Below the pieces are notes generated by a model. That model worked only from the letters and a program-made list of their open reading frames with translations, made no database searches and was not told the origin of the DNA. A program made the position numbers and the translations under genes. Shown here piece by piece: positions 61,201-64,000 of a stretch of DNA of 64,000 bases. The stretch comes from Datnioides undecimradiatus. Lineage: Eukaryota > Chordata > Actinopteri > Lobotiformes > Datnioididae. Each line of letters starts with the position of its first letter. The first letter of the stretch is position 1. Location of the stretch: NCBI GenBank assembly GCA_008933995.1, contig WARS01000051.1, positions 3,410,001 to 3,474,000 on the forward strand, in the 5' to 3' direction.

Positions 61201-63043
61201 GCAGCTTGCATCCAGTGGATCACACAGTTCAAAACATTAAATTCTTATTAAAAACACTTCAGACAAGAATTATTGTACCTAGGTTTACAAGAAAAACACT
61301 ACAGCTTCACTTGGCTTCCTAAAGCAGTTATAATCATGGTCTGAGATAGTGCTGCAGTTACCTGTAGGCCCTCTGCTGTCCCAGACTGGCTTCAGGTAGA
61401 GGTGCCCAGGCAGACAAAGTCTGAGCAAACAGTCTCTGTAGTACAGCCGCATACTGAACCATGGCACTACGTACACTGTTATACACACAGAGAAGTTACA
61501 GTGTCAGAAACACAAAATCATTTAAACTGTTACATTATGTAGCTCCTGCTATGTCCCAAATTTCTCAGCTATTGGGCATACATACACACAAGTATAGTGT
61601 GTGTATATACATATGTGTATGTATATATGTATACACATATAAGCATATGCATATGCACAATACTTGAGAAATTCAGTTTTGGAGAATCTGCGTGTCTTTG
61701 TAGGTATAAACATGTACTCACGCCGTGATAAGGGCTGATAGGACCTCCAGTGTGTTCATGTGTATGATGGGCAAGACCAGTAATCTAACACTTCCATCTC
61801 CTGTTAAATTCTACACACACACACACACACACACAAACAAACTTTAGTGAGGTGAAGATTCAAGTTCAGTTTATACTTACTTCAGTTTATGTTTCAAGGC
61901 TATTGTTTCCTCAATCAAAATGTTTTTCGACTGTGGCTGCTGTTTCTAAAAGCATCATGGCTTGGTAACATGAAGTAGCAGCTACTGGCTAAAACTGTTA
62001 ATGAGAAAACCAAGTCTTGTCATGTTCTGAACCAGAGTTACAGAACATTATGAGACCACTTTCACATTTATGTCTGCGATGCTACCCGTGTGCAGTCAAG
62101 CACTTTCATCATGGAGCTCAACCTTCAGCAGAGCGAACATCAAACCCAACAAAACCCAAGTTTTGCCAAAAATGTAATTCAAGCTGGAGGGTTGCCATTT
62201 TGACAGAGGAGAGGACATCCAGATCACTTTAGAGATGTTCCTTGGTTTCACAAAAGGATTTCCAGACTGCTTTTGAAGCATGGGCATTTAGCGCTGGGAA
62301 CTGTGTAATAAATCAGTTGGGTTTTTTTAAATAGAAGTAGTCACTAAACATTATGTTTGTATCTTGTAGATCTTGCCTCCAAAGAAACAATTAACTAGTG
62401 AATTAACCAGTGTTTCAGTGTGTGTGTTTGTGTTTTTTGCATGCTCACTATGCTCTTGGAGCTGACAGCAAGGGCTCTGCACACCAAGTTGAGTATTGGT
62501 CTGACAGGCAGACGGACAGCTGAGGCTGGATCCACCCTGATGGACGAGATAAGAGGCATCACGAATAAATGAACGTAATCCTGTAAATGTTCTTTTAAAT
62601 ATTTACAAATAAATCCTGCAAAGATGAGGAATTAGATTTTTTTTTTTTTTTTTAACAAAAGTCAGATTTGCCCTGATGCCCCGTCTCACTGAAATTGGAC
62701 ACAGTTTTAGTGGGACTATTTCATCAGTAGTGAGTGACGCCATGAAAATTGCTGACAATGATCAGTGTCTAAACACGACAAAAGGCATTCCACTGTAATG
62801 AGGGGCAGATATCTGAAAATCTCAGCATTTTAAATCTAAAATGATCATAACATATCTAGAATTTTGATCTTGGGTGGATTTTCCTTCAAGGTTTTGTATG
62901 CTTGCTGTACCTCAGTGTGTGTTTGAGTGCCAGGCAGACAGCTATGTATCTGTGCTGGAGCTGCAGCAGTAGCAATGGATCTGATTGGTCGAGATGAGGA
63001 AAGGCCAGCTCCACCCCGGGACCTTCGTATTGCATCGTTCCAT
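55233..63043 (-). CDS. pelp1: PELP1 (proline-, glutamate- and leucine-rich protein 1), 3' twelve exons; gene continues off the right edge
   Basis: Exons in transcript order: 63043-62911, 62536-62449, 61810-61722, 61475-61362, 61020-60870, 60352-60199, 60093-60038, 59741-59608, 59304-59202, 58849-57215, 55751-55440, 55325-55233 (TAA). Phases agree; about 1,020 residues are visible. The upstream half matches PELP1's helical repeats (EGPGVEL, LELWVQVAGASASILQG, LLALILVPPPSWPPPLTCAV). The large exon holds the Pro-rich region, VEISLASDSDDSVVIVPPGL, and a long Glu/Asp tract after VININSTDDEE. A basic KRKRE lies in the penultimate exon. The C-terminus MASMLADFVACPPDDE matches the PELP1 end (AAMLADFIDCPPDDE). 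Known roles: nuclear-receptor coregulator, and scaffold of the PELP1-TEX10-WDR18-SENP3 complex in 60S ribosome maturation. The N-terminal exons lie beyond 64,000; the exon at 63,043 begins in phase 1. Confidence 0.93.
56089..56781 (+). mobile_element. 5'-truncated LINE fragment (non-LTR retrotransposon 3' end)
   Basis: The 141-codon frame at 56,129-56,554 shows the end of a LINE reverse-transcriptase ORF: KGMSRLYFLRKLRSF, VVCWGSSISARDASRISKLI, RKARQAVG and FLPFAIRLYNSS. A 3' UTR with CCCTCAGGGGATTAATAAAG and a short TTCTATTCTATT tail follows. The family resembles L2/Rex1-type fish elements, not assigned further. The insertion lies in the pelp1 intron between the large exon and the penultimate coding exon, antisense to pelp1. 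It lacks the catalytic part of the polymerase and is not mobile by itself. Confidence 0.8.
61812..61834 (+). repeat. (CA)n microsatellite forming a pelp1 acceptor tract
   Basis: On the pelp1 strand, a pure TG repeat ends in GTGTAG directly before the exon at 61,810. Confidence 0.9.
62637..62653 (+). repeat. Poly-T run
   Basis: About 16 consecutive T residues in a pelp1 intron. Confidence 0.9.
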
Positions 63044-64000
63044 CTGTCACAGCACAAAGCAAGAGCCTTTTAACAATAAAATGATAAAGCTCAAACAAAT
63101 CCCCACCAAACCAACATACTGAGGTGTTACAACAATTATTTGAGGGTTGCTGACTGAGTACCAGTATTGCCAGTCTGCCAAAAGGTAAGGTATAAGTCAT
63201 TTTTTACAGTGGAGTCATCAGAGTTGGATATCAAGCAGCATCTAGGCAGAGTAGGATAATTCAGGTTTTACAACAACAGAGCTTTAAGAGAGAAATGAAA
63301 AGCAATTAAACTTGGCCAGCCACAACTAGCCCCTTTTTCATCCCTTTGTGGACGTTATTACTAGGCAGGTCAACATGAGTGACAAGGCAAGTGTCAAAAC
63401 CAAAAGGAAACATGAATTTGGTAAGTAACTTTCGACTAATGCGTCCCTCTGAAATAAGGGGAAATTCAGGACACTTTGAAGGCACGGAAGATGAAAATAT
63501 AGTGATGGTGATGATATATAGTGATGGTGTTTATTTACTTTCCAGTATTGCATGATTCGACCTAGGTAATGTTGCAGCTTTAAGTCAACACTTAACAGAC
63601 TCAAACCAATGCATCATCATCTCCTGAGCTGCAAAGTAAATGGGAATGCATATGATATTACCAGCTGATTTTTAAAAAAGCATATTGTAGGGCTATGTTG
63701 TTTGATGGATTTTTCATCTTTTGTTACATTCACGCTTTTGACATTTTGTGTGGACCACTTGGTGAAAGTAATTTCTTTATTGCTAATCAATTTGAGCTGC
63801 ATTTTGTGTAGATGCGTTGGACCTTGCAGATGGTCCTTTAAACTCATCCAAACAGTTAGCAGGTGACTGATTGTGAGATGGCAATTTCCATCTCTGGCTG
63901 TGAAGTGCAAGTCTTGTTGAAATGGGCACATTCCACAGAAGAATTATTTCATGATGATAATGTAACACACATATACATATATATATATATTTTTTTTTAT
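63044..64000. other. Intronic sequence of pelp1 up to the window edge
   Basis: No earlier pelp1 exon is recognisable in these last ~950 bases. The minus-strand frames at 63,338-63,604 and 63,617-63,931 do not resemble PELP1. An AT dinucleotide run followed by a T run ends the window (63,970-64,000). Confidence 0.5.

Noticed and set aside
1..64000. Prokaryotic features (operons, CRISPR, attachment sites, integrons)
   Set aside because: All recognisable genes are spliced vertebrate genes, and no regularly spaced repeats of CRISPR type are present.

Overview
This window is vertebrate nuclear DNA, almost certainly from a ray-finned (teleost) fish. Genes are split by GT-AG introns into short exons, intergenic DNA is AT-rich with many CA/GT microsatellites, and the interspersed repeats are of kinds common in fish genomes. 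There is no bacterial-style gene organisation, CRISPR array or recognisable tRNA/rRNA gene.

Layout, left to right. (1) 4.1-10.8 kb, + strand: a SCHIP1-like gene with six coding exons and a CpG-containing promoter/5' exon near 4.2-4.5 kb. (2) 17.2-18.6 kb, + strand: a single-exon P2Y-type G-protein-coupled receptor. (3) 20.6-30.2 kb, + strand: a CpG-rich putative promoter, a few possible noncoding or unrecognised exons, and two hairpins of the miR-15/16 seed family, 1.15 kb apart (mature 5p arms at 28,978 and 30,132). (4) 32.6-35.5 kb, - strand: bap18 (C17orf49 homologue), in which the exon that normally carries the SANT domain is not found although the remaining exons stay in frame. (5) 41.2-49.0 kb, - strand: an intact 14-exon arachidonate lipoxygenase of ALOX12/15 type (670 aa), with a hAT-type MITE just upstream. 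(6) 55.2-63.0 kb and beyond the right edge, - strand: the 3' twelve coding exons of pelp1, with a LINE fragment in one intron.

The order alox - bap18 - miR-15/16-type cluster, with the miRNAs transcribed toward bap18, matches human 17p13.1 (ALOX12 - RNASEK - C17orf49 - MIR497/MIR195). pelp1 beside a lipoxygenase matches human 17p13.2 (ALOX15 - PELP1). A SCHIP1-type gene near a miR-15/16 cluster resembles human 3q25 (SCHIP1, MIR15B/MIR16-2). The window therefore looks like an ancestral linkage group that is split or partly lost in mammals. RNASEK was not found between alox and bap18.

The genes do not form a pathway. The regulatory link most worth testing is the miRNA cluster and its possible host transcript from the CpG-rich promoter near 20.9 kb. 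Exon boundaries were worked out by hand from splice signals, reading phase and remembered family conservation; no alignment or expression data were available.
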